Shown: positions 21,348-32,390 of the stretch, piece after piece
Numbering within the stretch: the stretch's first letter is position 1
How the letters are laid out: each line of letters begins with the position of its first letter
NCBI GenBank assembly: GCA_043228905.1
Contig: JBHGNT010000010.1
Span: 13,640,001 to 13,704,000 of the forward strand
From: Azolla caroliniana
Taxonomy: Eukaryota; Polypodiophyta
Length of the DNA: 64,000 nucleotides
Reading direction: 5' to 3'
Notes under the pieces: model-generated
The model's database searches: none
What the model was told of the DNA's origin: nothing
What the model saw: the letters and a program-made list of their open reading frames with translations, nothing else
Position numbers and translations under genes: made by a program

Positions 21348-22976
21348 CTACCTGAAGTGGTATGCCATCCGGTCTTTTCGGCTCCCTCCATATTAATCCA
21401 TTTTTCAAGAAGAACTTTTGGACTTGTCGCTTCTTACTTTGGATCTTGGTTCTCTTTTCTTTATCGTTCGTTGACACCTCGATCTCTTGTAGCATCTCCC
21501 CGATCATCAAGCTTTCTTCCTCGTATTCTTCTTCTTGGAATTCTCGGATTACGTTTACTCGGCATATGTGTTCCGAAGCAAAGTAGTCTTCAAAAACTTC
21601 TTCATTATCGGATTCGTCTATGTCGTCTCCGAACCAAGCCCTTGATAGCATATCCGCTACCGCGTTGTCTTTTCCGGAGATGTGTCGTATGTCCGGGTTA
21701 AGCGACTTAACATATGCAATCCATCTTAGCATAGCCACATCCGGTATCGTGCAACACCACATCATCCCGAGTATCGGAAGACGATTCGTTTTGATCACTA
21801 CTTCGGCTCCGATCAAATAATCTTGATCCGATTTGATTGCTGATATGACTCCCCATAATTCTCTTTTGACTTGTGCATACCCGCGTTGCCTTTCGTTGAG
21901 AACCTTTGCTCCGAATCGGATCAGATATCGCAAACCATCCGGATCGCCTTGATTGATGACTCATCCGATTCCGGTTGGACTTGTGTCAACCATTACTATG
22001 ATCGGTTGGTCATAGTTCGGCTTCTTTAGTGCTTTTGCCCTCTGTAGTGATATCTTGAGCTTCTTCACGGCTTTGCAATGCTCCGGTTTCCATTTGAACT
22101 TCTTACCCTTCCGCAACAAGTGATAGAGTGGGTCCGCAATATGTGCATAGTGTGGAATCCATATGTGGTAGAATGCACATGCTCCGAGAAACCTTCGGAC
22201 TTCGGATAGTGACTCACATATTTCTTTCATAGCTTGAATCGCATCGATCTTGGTCGGTGACGGTCTTTGGCTGTAGGGCCCACATAGATGTCCGACTACC
22301 AATATCTCTTCTTTCCCGAAGGCCGATTTCTCCCTGGAAAGTGTTAGGTGCACATCTTCTAACTTTCGAAGCACTTTCTCACAATCGCGAATATGGTCGA
22401 CTACGAACTTTCGGCATCCTCGATCATCCATAGTTTCATCTTTTTCTTCTACCGCACATCCTTTCATCGGAATGTCATCTAGGAACGGCATAGTTATCTC
22501 CGGGATGCAATCTCGAAGCACCTTGTTCATCGCGTTCATCATATGTGCAACCGATTTTGTCTCTCCTTGTGGTAGTGTGCACATTCGGACTAACCCTATC
22601 GGTGTCCGCATGGTGGTGATGTCTCGGCTCTCCACTGCTAGTTGGAATTGGTCATACCCGGACCGGAGTATAGGTCTCCGATGGAGTATATCGCGCATCC
22701 GGAAAAAGCTTCTACAAATTCGTCCACTATCAAACCAACTCCCAAGTTCCGGATCGTGACCTTGTTCACCAGTTGCAAGTCTTGGATAAGTCGGAGTGAT
22801 CCATTCTTCTTCGGAACCGTAAACCATCGATTCGAGTATGGAGCATTTGATGGCTCTAGAATCTCCACTGCCACCTTCTCCATGAGCAAGTCGATGACTT
22901 TCGGAATATGCACCCGTGGCACCGGAATCGGCTTCAGGTTCCACAGCACATGGTCAATCGTGAAGATCACCATCGG
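21301..22976 (-). pseudogene. pol: Gypsy E reverse transcriptase and RNase H
   Basis: RT begins in the frame of 22973-22638 (VPKKNGSLRLIQDLQLVN, YSIGDLYSG) and continues in the frame of 22944-21961 (YDQFQLAVESRD, LPQGETKSVAHMMN, catalytic PFLDDIPMKG). The frame change coincides with a 5-bp tandem duplication (TCCGG twice, near 22665) in an otherwise alignable sequence. RNase H follows: VMVDTSPTGIG, an in-frame stop at 21961-21963, then QRGYAQVKRELWGV and a VADMLSR end. A linker with EEEYEEESLMIGEML leads to integrase. Catalytic residues are preserved; the lesions are few, so the copy is not very old. Confidence 0.87.
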
Positions 22977-23660
22977 CTACACTATCTTCGGATCAATGCA
23001 TCCTATCTCCCTTGATGTGAATACGAACGCTTTGCCATGTTGCTCCAACATCTCACGAAACCATTCTTCTTCTTTTTGTAAGAGGAAACCACTTCCACCG
23101 ATCCGAAGTTTCTTCCGGGTCTCATCCGTGAAGACATGTCCGATATCCACAGACTTCCGAAGTGTCGGATCTCCCGAGACTTCTTTCCTCTTTTGCTCGC
23201 TATCGGTGGGTAACGGTCCCGCGGCTGGTTTCACTTTCTTCTCCACGGTCTTGTATTTCGTACTTACCATTGCTTCTTCTTTGTGGAGCACATCTGGCCC
23301 CATTTTCGCAATGATCTCGTACATCTCGACCGATTCCACCGGGATTACCCGGTCTCCTTGGCTTTTATTCTCCACAAGCTCTTCAAGCCGTTGTGGTGTG
23401 CTCCCATAGAACACTTCTTCGACTACCCCTACGATTTCTTCGTCTTCTTTTATTATTGATGCTGACCGCAACTTATCCTCTATTTTTCGGTATTCTTTCT
23501 TCTTTCCTCCGGTTACGGCCGTGTACGTAGATGCCCCATCTGGACCGATTCGTACTTGTTTTGCTCCGAGAGTTTTCTTCTTGTGTGGGGTATCAGGGCT
23601 TCTCGAACTATCACTTCCCCACTCCGCAACAGTCCGCTCTAAAAATCCACTCTTGTTTGG
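22977..23660 (-). pseudogene. Gypsy E protease-RT spacer, left of copia F
   Basis: Open on the minus strand from the copia F border to 22977 (PNKSGFLERTVAEWG ... REIGCIDPKIV). Lys/Glu-rich, no catalytic motif. It aligns well with gypsy I: the blocks around ESVEMYEIIAKM and DIGHVFTDETRKKLRIGGSGFLL correspond to HSIKMYEVIEEV and KVGHVFTPETIQGMKIGGGDFLL at about 45.1-44.85 kb. This alignment is what lets the T insertion frame in gypsy I be checked. Confidence 0.75.
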
Positions 23661-23833
23661 TGTCGAATACCTGTGTATAATGGACGTATTCACACCATCC
23701 CGTTTTGGCCATTTATGTAATTAGCATAAAGGGCAGTTGCCCTAAGTCGGTCACTATATATAGTGACCTTGTAACCTCTTTGTGAGGTTGGTTGTTGTAT
23801 TATTTGCTTTATGAAATAAAGAGTTCTTTTGTG

Positions 23834-23868
<35 letters not shown>

Positions 23869-23953
23869 AACGACCTACATTCTGTCATACGCAGGGAATA
23901 AACAGGAATCGAGTGCTTCTTGATCTTCCGCACTGACGACATTGCTTACAACA
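23661..23953 (+). repeat. 5' LTR of copia F
   Basis: TGTCGAATAC...TTACAACA, 293 bp. It contains the perfect palindrome GGTCACTATATATAGTGACC (about 23747-23766), which includes the TATA region, and a (CT)n tract at about 23829-23864. Confidence 0.92.
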
Positions 23954-23955
23954 TC

Positions 23956-23971
23956 TGGTATCAGAGCCTGC
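23956..23971 (+). other. Primer-binding site of copia F
   Basis: TGGTATCAGAGCCTGC, two bases after the LTR. TGGTATCAGAGC is the standard plant copia primer site complementary to initiator tRNA-Met. Confidence 0.9.
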
Positions 23972-24525
23972 ACAGTAGTCGGTCCCTCAATCCGCTGTCG
24001 GCCGTCGTCTCTGCATTCGGTTTCCTGCGTCATTCGAAGAAGAGAGAAGAAGAAGAAAAACCAGGTTTGCATCTCATCGCGTTAGATCATCTTTGTTTGG
24101 AGCAAGCCAGCAGGTTGTACTCCGTTCCCAGTGATCGTAACCGCTCGAGGTGAAATCCCCTTGTGCAACTCTGACAACAACCCAAATTCGTGCTACATCT
24201 GGCTGATCGACATTCGGGAGGATCAGTCGGATCCGTCTCTCTCGTCGCTGCAGTCAACCGAAGCAAAATCGGTTCAGATAATCGGTTTTAATAATCGGTA
24301 TTCGGCATATATATCCGAAACGAACCAGGCTCCGACTCGGCAACATTCGGGAAGACCAGTCGGTTCTGTCCCTCAAGCTACCGGAGTCAATTCGAGCAAG
24401 TTCCGAAGCCGAACCGACTCGGGTTCAAATCCGACTAGAACGATATCGGGTGAGCCAACCGGCTGCACTCCAACAAGGTTCGTAGTCAACTCCGAACCGA
24501 GCTTCGTCAACCGAAACCGAATTTG

Positions 24526-25977
24526 ATGGCATCAACATCCGGCTCGTCAGAAATGAGTCTACGAAAGTTCGATGGATCGAACTTCAACTTCTGGAAGGAA
24601 CAAATGCAGGACTATCTCATAGTCAAGGGGCAGATCGATCCCATCGAAAATGAAGAACCTCCAGAAGGATACAAACCAATCGAGTGGCAGAAGCTGGACA
24701 GAATCGTCCGCGCCACGATTCGGATGCACCTATCGGAATCGGTATATTTTACGGTGCAATCGTGTACGACAGCATTCGAACTGTGGAAAACACTGTCGGA
24801 CACTTACGAAAAGAAGGTCGCCGCAACGAAGATGTTTCTGATCCGGCGCCTCTACAACTTGCGGATGAAAGAATCCGATTCGGTTCAAGCACACCTCAAT
24901 GAGTACGAAAGCATAAGCTCCCAAATCTCGTCACAGGGGACGGCAATCGAGGATGAACTCAGAGCAATGATACTCATGAGCAGCCTTCCCTCATCATGGG
25001 AAACTTTCGTCACAACCGTGTGCAACGCGTCAACCACGGCTGTTAAATACTCCGAAGTCACGAGCGCAATCCTGACCGAAGCAGCTCGGAGAAAGTCTTT
25101 CGCCAAAGACTCAACAGACGACGCTTACGTAGTACAAGGTTCGACAGACCGATCGAACATACGAGGAAGAGATTCCTCACGACCGCCGAACAATCAGCGA
25201 AGACGGAGCCAGTCACGGGATAACCGAATCTGCAACTATTGCAAGAAACCCGGACACATCAAAGCCGACTGCCGCGCACTCAAGAACAAGAACAACAAGA
25301 AGAGTGGCCGGCATGAGGAGATCAATTACGTCAGCTCCTCAGCTGATGTACTACCGGACGACCCGAATATACTATCAATCGAAAATCCAGTCGGATCAGA
25401 AGTTCTGCTCACGACTGAAGAATCGAGCACATGGCTCTTGGATTCGGGCGCGTCATTTCATGTGACTCCTCATCGGTCCCAATTTCGGCAATATACGATC
25501 CGTCACTCCGACTCAGTTCGGGTCGGCAACTCACAACACTGTGACATCATCGGAATCGGCACAGTAGAGCTCAACCTTGCAGGTGGCTCTACACTTGTAC
25601 TCCACAATGTCCGACATGTACCCGAGCTCTCAAGGCCATTGATCTCAGTCGGACAACTAGATGAAGACGGCATTCGTGCCGGTTTTTCTTCGGGAGGGTG
25701 GACACTCCACAGGGGGAACCTCTTGCTTGCTAGAGGACCTAAGATACACTCCCTGTATCCGTTACATGTTACGCTCAGAGAGGGTAACCTGTTTTTGGTG
25801 GATATTCCTGTGTCATCACTATGGCACAGAAGATTAGGACACCTCAGCAAGGCCGGCATCACGCACCTATCTAGAGCCGGATACATCCCCAAACTCTCCT
25901 TCTCCGACCATCAATTTTGCGAGCATTGCCAGTATGGCAAACAAGCAGCCGGATCACACCCGACATCAGCACCAAGG
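24526..25977 (+). CDS. gag: Copia F gag, protease and gag-pre-integrase region
   Basis: Start chosen at ATG 24526 (MASTSGSSEMSLRKFDGSN), the first ATG after a 570-bp leader. Residues about 8-190 are a UBN2-type copia gag. CCHC knuckle CNYCKKPGHIKADC is at about 25233-25272. Protease active site is LLDSGASFHV near 25436-25465, with the D-S-G triad intact. The gag-pre-integrase motif LWHRRLGHLSKAG...CEHCQYGKQ ends near 25945. The reading frame then runs out at 26052 in sequence belonging to another frame: the integrase catalytic core is absent. Otherwise open, with no nonsense codon. Confidence 0.9.
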
Positions 25978-27467
25978 CAAACAAGACTTGGGATCTGGTC
26001 GAATTACCTAGGAACCGACGTGCTCTTCCTTGCAAGTGGGTTTATCGACTAAAAGAGACGTCTGATTCGACCACCCCAAAGTACAAGGCCAGATTAGTTG
26101 CGAAGGGCTTCCGACAAGAATATGGCGTCGACTTCGACGAGATTTTTTCACCAGTGGTGAAAATGACAACCCTTCGTTTTCTGCTCGGCGTAGTGGCAGC
26201 CGACAACTTGGAGCTGATTCAGCTAGATGTCAAAACAGCCTTCCTCCATGGTGATCTCGAGGAGGAAATTTATATGGAGCAGCCAAAAGGCTTCGTGGCA
26301 ACTGGCCAAGAACATCTAGTCTGCCGACTCAGGAAGAGTCTATACGGCCTCAAACAGGCACCGCGACAATGGTACAAGAAGTTCGACGACTTCATCCAAT
26401 CGATCGGCTTCTCCAAAAGCGATGAGGACCATTGTCTCTTCACCAACACAGCTCAAGATGGATCACCCATCTTCCTCATCATTTACGTGGACGACATGCT
26501 AATTTCTGGACGCCACGCGGGCGAACTTGCCGATCTCATTCGGCAACTGCGGTTGAAGTTTGCCATGAAGGACCTCGGTTCGGCACGACACATCCTTGGC
26601 ATGAAGATTAGTCGGCATCGCGGTAAACGACATCTCTTTTTGTCTCAGACCGACTATATCGGACGTGTCTTGGAACGCTTCAACATGCAATCAGCCAAAT
26701 CTGCTTCAACCCCACTCCCTATGAATCTTCGGCTCTCTCAGCGAGACTGCCCGACATCCGGCCCGGAGGGGGAAGATATGAAGTCGGTACCGTATGCACC
26801 GGCAGTCGGCTCCCTTATGTACCTGATGGTCGCGACACGGCCTGATATTTCTCACGCCGTAGGAGTCGTTAGCAGATTTATGCACAACCCTGGCCGATCG
26901 CATTGGAACGCAGTCAAGCATGTGTTCAGATATCTGGCTGGCACAAAAGACCACGGCATTCTTTTCGGTCCGAACCGAACCTCAGGCGTAGTCGGTTACA
27001 CCGACTCGGACTTCGCCGGCTGTATAGACAGTCGGAAATCAACAACCGGATACTGCTTCAAATTCGGCAATGGAGCAATCTCGTGGAAGTCGAAACTTCA
27101 GGAATGCACAGCGACCTCAACGACCGAAGCAGAATATGTAGCTGCGTCCGACGCGGCAAAAGAAGCTTTGTGGCTCGGTCGGCTGGCACACACGTTTCGA
27201 CAAGTCGACCATGACTCGGCTCCAGTTGTCTACAGCGACAGTCAAGGTGCTGTTGCCTTGTCGAAAAATCCGGTTCACCACAACGCCTCCAAGCATATCG
27301 ACGTTCGATATCACTTTGTTCGGGACTGCGTCATCTCAGGGAAAATCGGTCTAGAGAAAATATCCACAACCGATAATGTCGCAGATGGAATGACCAAGTG
27401 TCTTTCGGCAGACCGCTTTCGGACTCTTCGGCATCAGATGGGCGTAACGACAAACCAGTCCGGTTAG
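25978..27467 (+). CDS. pol: Copia F reverse transcriptase and RNase H, out of frame with gag
   Basis: Open without interruption from the deletion junction (the frame is open from 25917) to the stop at 27465-27467. The protein begins NKTWDLVELP, the usual start of copia RT. It includes KARLVAKGFRQEYGVDFDEIF, LDVKTAFLHGDLEEEIYM, the catalytic YVDDMLISG, then RNase H with GYTDSDFAGCIDSRKSTTGY and STTEAEYVAAS, ending near VTTNQSG. It lies in a different frame from gag, so the deletion that removed integrase also shifted the frame. The RT frame itself is intact over 490 codons, unusual for a defective element and consistent with youth. Confidence 0.9.
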
Positions 27468-27653
27468 AGCCGGACACAGAGCAGGATGGTTCCCGACAAC
27501 CGACATCAGTTCCTTAATGATCGGCTTCAACTGTTCCGACCCGACCAGTTCGGTCCTCTGCCTTCGGACCCTGCCGACTCGAACAAAGCTGATATGTCCG
27601 AGAACCTAAGTCTATACCTGTAACCTTAGATAACCCATGTATACGCCCATTAC

Positions 27654-27833
27654 GGGGGAGTGTCGAATACCTGTGTATAATGGACGTATTCACACCATCC
27701 CGTTTTGGCCATTTATGTAATTAGCATAAAGGGCAGTTGCCCTAAGTCGGTCACTATATATAGTGACCTTGTAACCTCTTTGTGAGGTTGGTTGTTGTAT
27801 TATTTGCTTTATGAAATAAAGAGTTCTTTTGTG

Positions 27834-27870
<37 letters not shown>

Positions 27871-27955
27871 AACGACCTACATTCTGTCATACGCAGGGAA
27901 TAAACAGGAATCGAGTGCTTCTTGATCTTCCGCACTGACGACATTGCTTACAACA
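27654..27955 (+). repeat. Polypurine tract and 3' LTR of copia F
   Basis: GGGGGAG at 27654-27660 is the polypurine tract. The LTR runs 27661-27955 (295 bp), identical to the 5' copy apart from the CT run. Confidence 0.92.
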
Positions 27956-29936
27956 TTCCCTCCATTTTGGCTCCCAATTCGTGCAAAAGCCGCACCATTA
28001 TCGAGGACCTTCGTCTCCATCCGTGAAGCCGTGATAAAGGGTTGCCCAAGGATCACGGAGTGTGAGACCTCATCTTGTACGAAGAAATTTTGGTCGATCT
28101 CGACATCCCCGATCTTGACCGTCACATCCGGACAAGCCGCAAATAGATCTTCCGTTGCTTTAGTGGCCGTTTGGATCTTCCATCTATGATTGGTGTTAAT
28201 AGGCCACTTCCCCTTCCAGTAGAACTCCTTAGACATCAAATTGATCTCCGATCCGTGATCAATCAATGCTAGCATGGGCTCTTTGATGTTGCCGATTCGG
28301 ACCGAAGTCTCGGTAGTTGCACGCGCCCAATGTGGCTTTGTATAGTGGGAATTCGGAATCTCGTCCTCCACTTCGGTGTCGTTCATCAGAACGGTATTTG
28401 CATTCACCATCGGCGCATTTTCCTCCGTAGTTTCTCTTTTTCTTTTCACGAGATCCACAAGAAGATCATGGAACTCCCTTTTTGCTATTCCGAGTAGTTC
28501 CCGAAGCGAAAAATCTACCCGGCTGTCGGGGATTCTCTCCTCTAACACTTTCTTTATGTCTGTCCGTTGCTCGATGTCCGAAGCGAGTTTGAATATCGGA
28601 ATCGTTTTTCCTTTCCCTCTTCCGTCAGAGTTCCAACTCTCCAATGTCTTCGATGGTCCTGCCGCATCCTCTGTGCGTCATCGCTTCTCGTCCACATACA
28701 CCTCATGTAATTGACATAGGGCGTATACACTATTCTTATCGACGGGGCACTCCCATCCTGTAGCTTCCTGGATGCCTTCCGCGGTGCTTCAGATCTCGTT
28801 GGAGTCGGTTTTCTCGGTGTTTTCTAGCACTTCCGGCCAAAAAGACACCTTTACTCCCGATGACTTCCCGACACGTATTCCGGCGGTTGTCGCGTAATTA
28901 CTCTTCGCCACTATTTCCTCCTCTAGGACCTTCTTCATGCCGCCTTTTCGGAAGTTCGGTCGGAGCGGCTGTCGAGAGTCTATCGAATGAATCCGATTTC
29001 CCTCGTAGTAGATAATATCTCGTCGTAGCGCTTCCTTCTACTCGTCGCAATCCCTCCGATCATGTTCGGTGCTATCGCACCATATGCACTGACGGTCCAT
29101 ATACTTGGAACTTGTGGGACGGTCATCCGACTTCTTCACCATCGCGATTTTTAGATTCTCCATCTCCTTCAGCAACTGCTCCACCGTAGTTGCGTCGATT
29201 CCCTTCTCGGTCGAGCTTCCCGAGCCCGCGGTTGATGGTCTTCCGATCCGGATCTCGATTTCGGAATCGGTTCCGAAACCCTCTTTTCTTCGTTGGCAAA
29301 CCATTGCCCCCTCTTTGTGTATCACGCGACGATATCCCACACGCTTTTCGATGTTTCGATGAGGCCACTCTCAGTAGTCGTGTCCTCTAGAAGCACTCCA
29401 AGAGCCTTCCGATCCCGAACGTCTACGGCTCGTAAGAACATGATAACTTTGTCCGGTGCGAGGATAGCTTGATCTCTCGTAGACAACCTCCCGAACCAAC
29501 TTTCAAATGCCGAAAACACATCGAGGACCTTCATCCCCTAGTCTGGCGTTTCCACCCAATCCTCGAATCCTCTCCGCGTTGCCTTGGAGGAGTCCTCGAT
29601 AGCGAACGTGGTCTTTAGCACCTCTTCAAATGCTTCCCATGTCAGATTTTGTTGTCGTAGCCCGTGGATACTTGCTTCAAGCCCGTCGGTAGCCACCTAG
29701 TTGAAGGATGTCACTTGCAGTCCTACCAAAGTCCCCCACCGTAGCATTTCCGCCTTGTAGTCTCGAAGATAGCGTGATACGTCCTTTCCGTTGAATTGCC
29801 CAATCCGTTGCACGAGCCACTCTACTACCGCCGCTATCTCCAACATCGCACGCTGTTCTTGAAGAATCCACTTGAACATCATCATCATGTTGTTAGCCTC
29901 CGGTTGATTTTCCATCTCCTTGCCACCCGTGTTCAC
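27956..29936 (-). pseudogene. gag-pro: Gypsy E gag and protease
   Basis: Gag starts at ATG 29936 (MNTGGKEMENQPEANN). It runs through capsid pieces 29936-29697 and 29534-29322, then 29340-29038, which ends in a knuckle CIWCDSTEHDRRDC. Then a Lys/Glu-rich linker and protease in 28644-27956. The protease motif is LALIDHGSEINLMS, so the active-site triplet reads D-H-G where D-S/T-G is usual; gypsy I has the same IDHGSEIN. A flap-like ILGQPFI and the end FARIGSQNGG meet the right border of copia F. Several stops and frame changes in gag make this copy defective. Confidence 0.82.
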
Positions 29937-29953
29937 GTCGGGTTCACCAAATG

Positions 29954-30674
29954 TGTCGTGTCTTTCGGCTCCGAATCGTTACGTGAGTCGGGTGGGAACC
30001 ACTGAGGTTTTGGACTAGGAGAAAAGAAAATTCTAAGGCAATTAAGAATATGAAATATATTGTAATAAAGAAAGATATGAAAAACTCGTGAATCCCACGA
30101 GTATAGTGTATTAGTGAGTACTCAGATTAAGAGAGAAAAATAGTTAGCAAATTTGTGAATCCCACGAATATATTATATTAATCAACCCTTGTAAAATAAT
30201 CAACAACCTTATACATATTTCTCTCGTCCTCATATAAGGATGGGAGAGGCTAAGCATGGCTTCCTCCTTTCCCTAAAAGTGTTCATGCACACTAAATGTG
30301 CATGTGATGCTTCTTCTTTTTTTTCAACCTTGCTTTTATTTGCTAAATATAGTGCTCATGCACGCTAGATGTGCATGAGTAATCTTTTATTGGTTTACAT
30401 TTTTCTCATAAATAAAGTATTCACGTACTCTAAAAATGCATGAGTTACCTTTTCAATAAAGGTCTTATAGGTATTAAATCTATATTTAAAACATTAAGGA
30501 TAAGTTAGTACAATGGTAAGGTTGGGGTTTGTTTATGTGGAGGTACAAGGTTTGAATCTTGCCCTATGCACGTGATAAATATTTTTTTAATATTTTATTT
30601 TATTTATTATACGTACTTTAAATTGGATATAGTATTTTACATATTTCGCGTAGTGTGTGATTCACACTACGACA
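29954..30674 (-). repeat. 5' LTR of gypsy E
   Basis: 721 bp from TGTCGTGTCTTT to ACTACGACA. The primer site TTTGGTGAACCCGACGTG lies just inside on the minus strand. The outer end carries a perfect 9-bp stem, CGTAGTGTG/CACACTACG, loop TGATT. A tRNA-like module is at about 30500-30562. Confidence 0.87.
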
Positions 30675-31764
30675 ATGCATAGTGATGTGCCATGTAATCA
30701 TTATAACCATACCGCTTCACGGGGTTCTTTTGGCGGGTGGATCGGCGTAACTTCTCGTTAGCCGATTTTAAGGCCCTCTTGGCCGGCTCGAACTTCATCT
30801 CCGAAGGTCCGTCTTCGTTCTGTCCAGAGTCGGATTCGCTCCGATCCGACTCGTCTCTGCCAGTGTCGTTTCTAGCATCTTTTTCTTCCCCTTCTCCTTG
30901 CACGTGAACGGTCTCTTTGGTTCCTTACTCGGGGAAAGCACGGCCAAGTCTTCGTTGCTCGTCGGCTCATCATCTTGCTAGTCCTTCTGACTGAGCTCTT
31001 CATTCGGCCCGCTCAGCCAAATGAGATCAAAATCTCATCTAGAATACCGAATCCTTCTTCATCTTCTACCCCAATCGTTTCAGGCTCACTGGCCTCATCT
31101 TCTAGAATCAGGTTGGAGTCAGTAGAGAGTACCACGATGTTGACTCGTCCAATTCGACATCTCGGCTTACTCGTACTAGCTTAGTCCGGGGGTTGTAGCA
31201 CTTATACCCCTTTTGCTCATGTGAGTAGCCAACCAAAATGCACTTCTCCAACTTAGGGTCCAACTTTCTCCATTTCTCATCTGGTACATGCACATAGGCG
31301 ATGTAACTGAATATCCTAAGGTGCCTTAAATTCGGTTTCTGCCCGAAATACAGATTGTGCGCTAACACCTTATCCCTGATCCAATTTTGGATGTAGAGGG
31401 CCGTCCAGACTGCTTCGGCCCAGTAGAACTTGGGCATACTTTTCTCCTCAAGCATCGCCCCTTTCGCCTTGACGATCGACCGATTCTTCCTTCGGACACA
31501 CCATTTTGTTCCATTGTGTATCTACAACTAAATTCTCTCGTATTCCCTTCTGTTGCAAGTAGCTGTTGAATTGGCCGGAAAAATATTCTTTTTTGCCATC
31601 GGACCGTAGGCCCTTGATCTTTCTCTCTGTTTCCCGTTCAACAAGACTTTGCAAGTTCCATAAATAGTTGAAGACTTCGACAACTCCTGATTGCTCCGGC
31701 TTTTCCAGAGACAAGAACCACTCTTCGTGACTCTTCATGTGGTTAGATGCTCCGGAGTCAACAT
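30675..31764 (-). pseudogene. int: Copia D protease end, integrase and linker
   Basis: From the solo LTR border the minus strand encodes the protease active site VDSGASNHMKSHEEW. A deletion follows, since gag-pre-integrase and the first integrase residues are missing. Then comes integrase: LVERETERKIKGLRSDGKKEY (second catalytic Asp region) and, after a frame change at about 31455, KFYWAEAVWTALYIQN and LRIFSYIAYVHVPDEKW. The linker before RT (QGEGEEKDARNDTGRDESDRS ... STRQKNPVKRYG) ends where gypsy E inserted. The first catalytic Asp region is not visible. Non-functional. Confidence 0.83.
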
Positions 31765-32390
31765 TGTCGTGACAATGCGCGTGCGTGCATGCTTCGCTTG
31801 AGCGGGACCACTGGGGTCTCGGACCGGGGAGGACGTTCGCGAAATTGTCAAAAAGATGATGATGTGTATGTAAGATTTGGGGAAACAATGAGCACTACAC
31901 TTGAGAAGATCGGAAATTTTTACACTCGAGAAGAAGATAAACAAGATTAATAAGAAGAAGATTATTATATTGATGGTGATAGTGATGATGATAATATCAC
32001 ATATTGAGCCCCCCCCCTTTATACAAGTCGTACTAAGGGTTTTATAAGTTTCTCCATGCACAAAACCATGGGCTTGGAGCCATGGTTTCTGTGCACACAG
32101 TTTTGCTTCGTGACATGCAGAAAATCATGGTTTTGTGTACACGGTTTTGTACATTTGTTTCCTACGGAATACTGAATATAGAGAAAGAAATATAGAAAAT
32201 CTAAAGCACTTAGAAGTAGCTTTAGTGGTAAGGTAATTGCCTCTTATTTTAGAGGTGCAAGGTTCAAATCCTACTTGCAGCCCTCTACATGCACTCAATG
32301 TCATTGTGACCTAGGTTTTATTTTCATTTTTACAAGTATTCGTGGAATGTGTGTGGATCCTCAATTTTTGACTTTTTCTCGCACTAGACA
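31765..32390 (-). repeat. Solo gypsy LTR in copia D
   Basis: TGTCGTGACAATGCG...CGCACTAGACA, 626 bp, with no internal gypsy sequence. It interrupts copia D just before its protease active-site Asp. Its start resembles LTR C. The flanks AACAT (left) and TGCCA (right) do not match, so the right end may be misplaced by a few bases. Confidence 0.6.
32208..32275 (+). other. tRNA-like module in the solo LTR at 31.8-32.4 kb
   Basis: A-box-like TAGCTTTAGTGG at 32217-32228 and B box GGTTCAAATCC at 32261-32271. Between them CCTCT-TATTTT-AGAGG could form an anticodon-like arm. This is the most tRNA-shaped of the modules. Confidence 0.5.

Larger units (their letters stand above)
23661..27955 (+). mobile_element. 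Young Ty1/copia element F without an integrase core, nested in gypsy E
   Basis: Plus-strand copia. The LTRs (23661-23953 and 27661-27955) appear identical except for a CT-run length difference. It has an initiator-tRNA-Met-type primer site, a polypurine tract, gag-protease, then RT-RNase H directly, with the integrase catalytic core missing. No target-site duplication is visible (TTTGG left, TTCCC right), and about nine codons of gypsy E appear to be missing at the insertion point. The LTR identity says it is recent; the missing integrase says it needed another element to move, or lost the domain afterwards. Confidence 0.9.
19321..30674 (-). mobile_element. Ty3/gypsy element E (minus strand) nested in copia D
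   Basis: Two TGTCGTG...GACA LTRs (19321-20056 and 29954-30674, roughly 95% alike by eye) enclose, in minus orientation, primer site, gag, protease, a Lys/Glu-rich spacer, RT, RNase H and integrase. Copia F (23661-27955) sits in the protease-RT spacer. Without copia F it would be about 7.06 kb. A clean target-site duplication was not found: TACGT precedes 19321 and ATGCA follows 30674. RT has FLDDIPMKG and the integrase tail has SREELLAVRIRQLEGR, a style I associate with fungal Ty3 elements. The closest relative in the window is gypsy I. Confidence 0.88.

Noticed and set aside
23829-23864. CT microsatellites as functional elements
   Set aside because: Simple repeats inside LTRs; the length difference between LTRs of copia F shows they are just slippage-prone.
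24523-27467. Copia F as an intact autonomous element
   Set aside because: LTRs and RT are intact, but no integrase catalytic core lies between CEHCQYGKQ and NKTWDLVELP, and the two ORFs are in different frames.
19310-30685. Clean 5-bp target duplication for gypsy E
   Set aside because: TACGT and ATGCA do not match, and shifting the ends by a few bases does not help.
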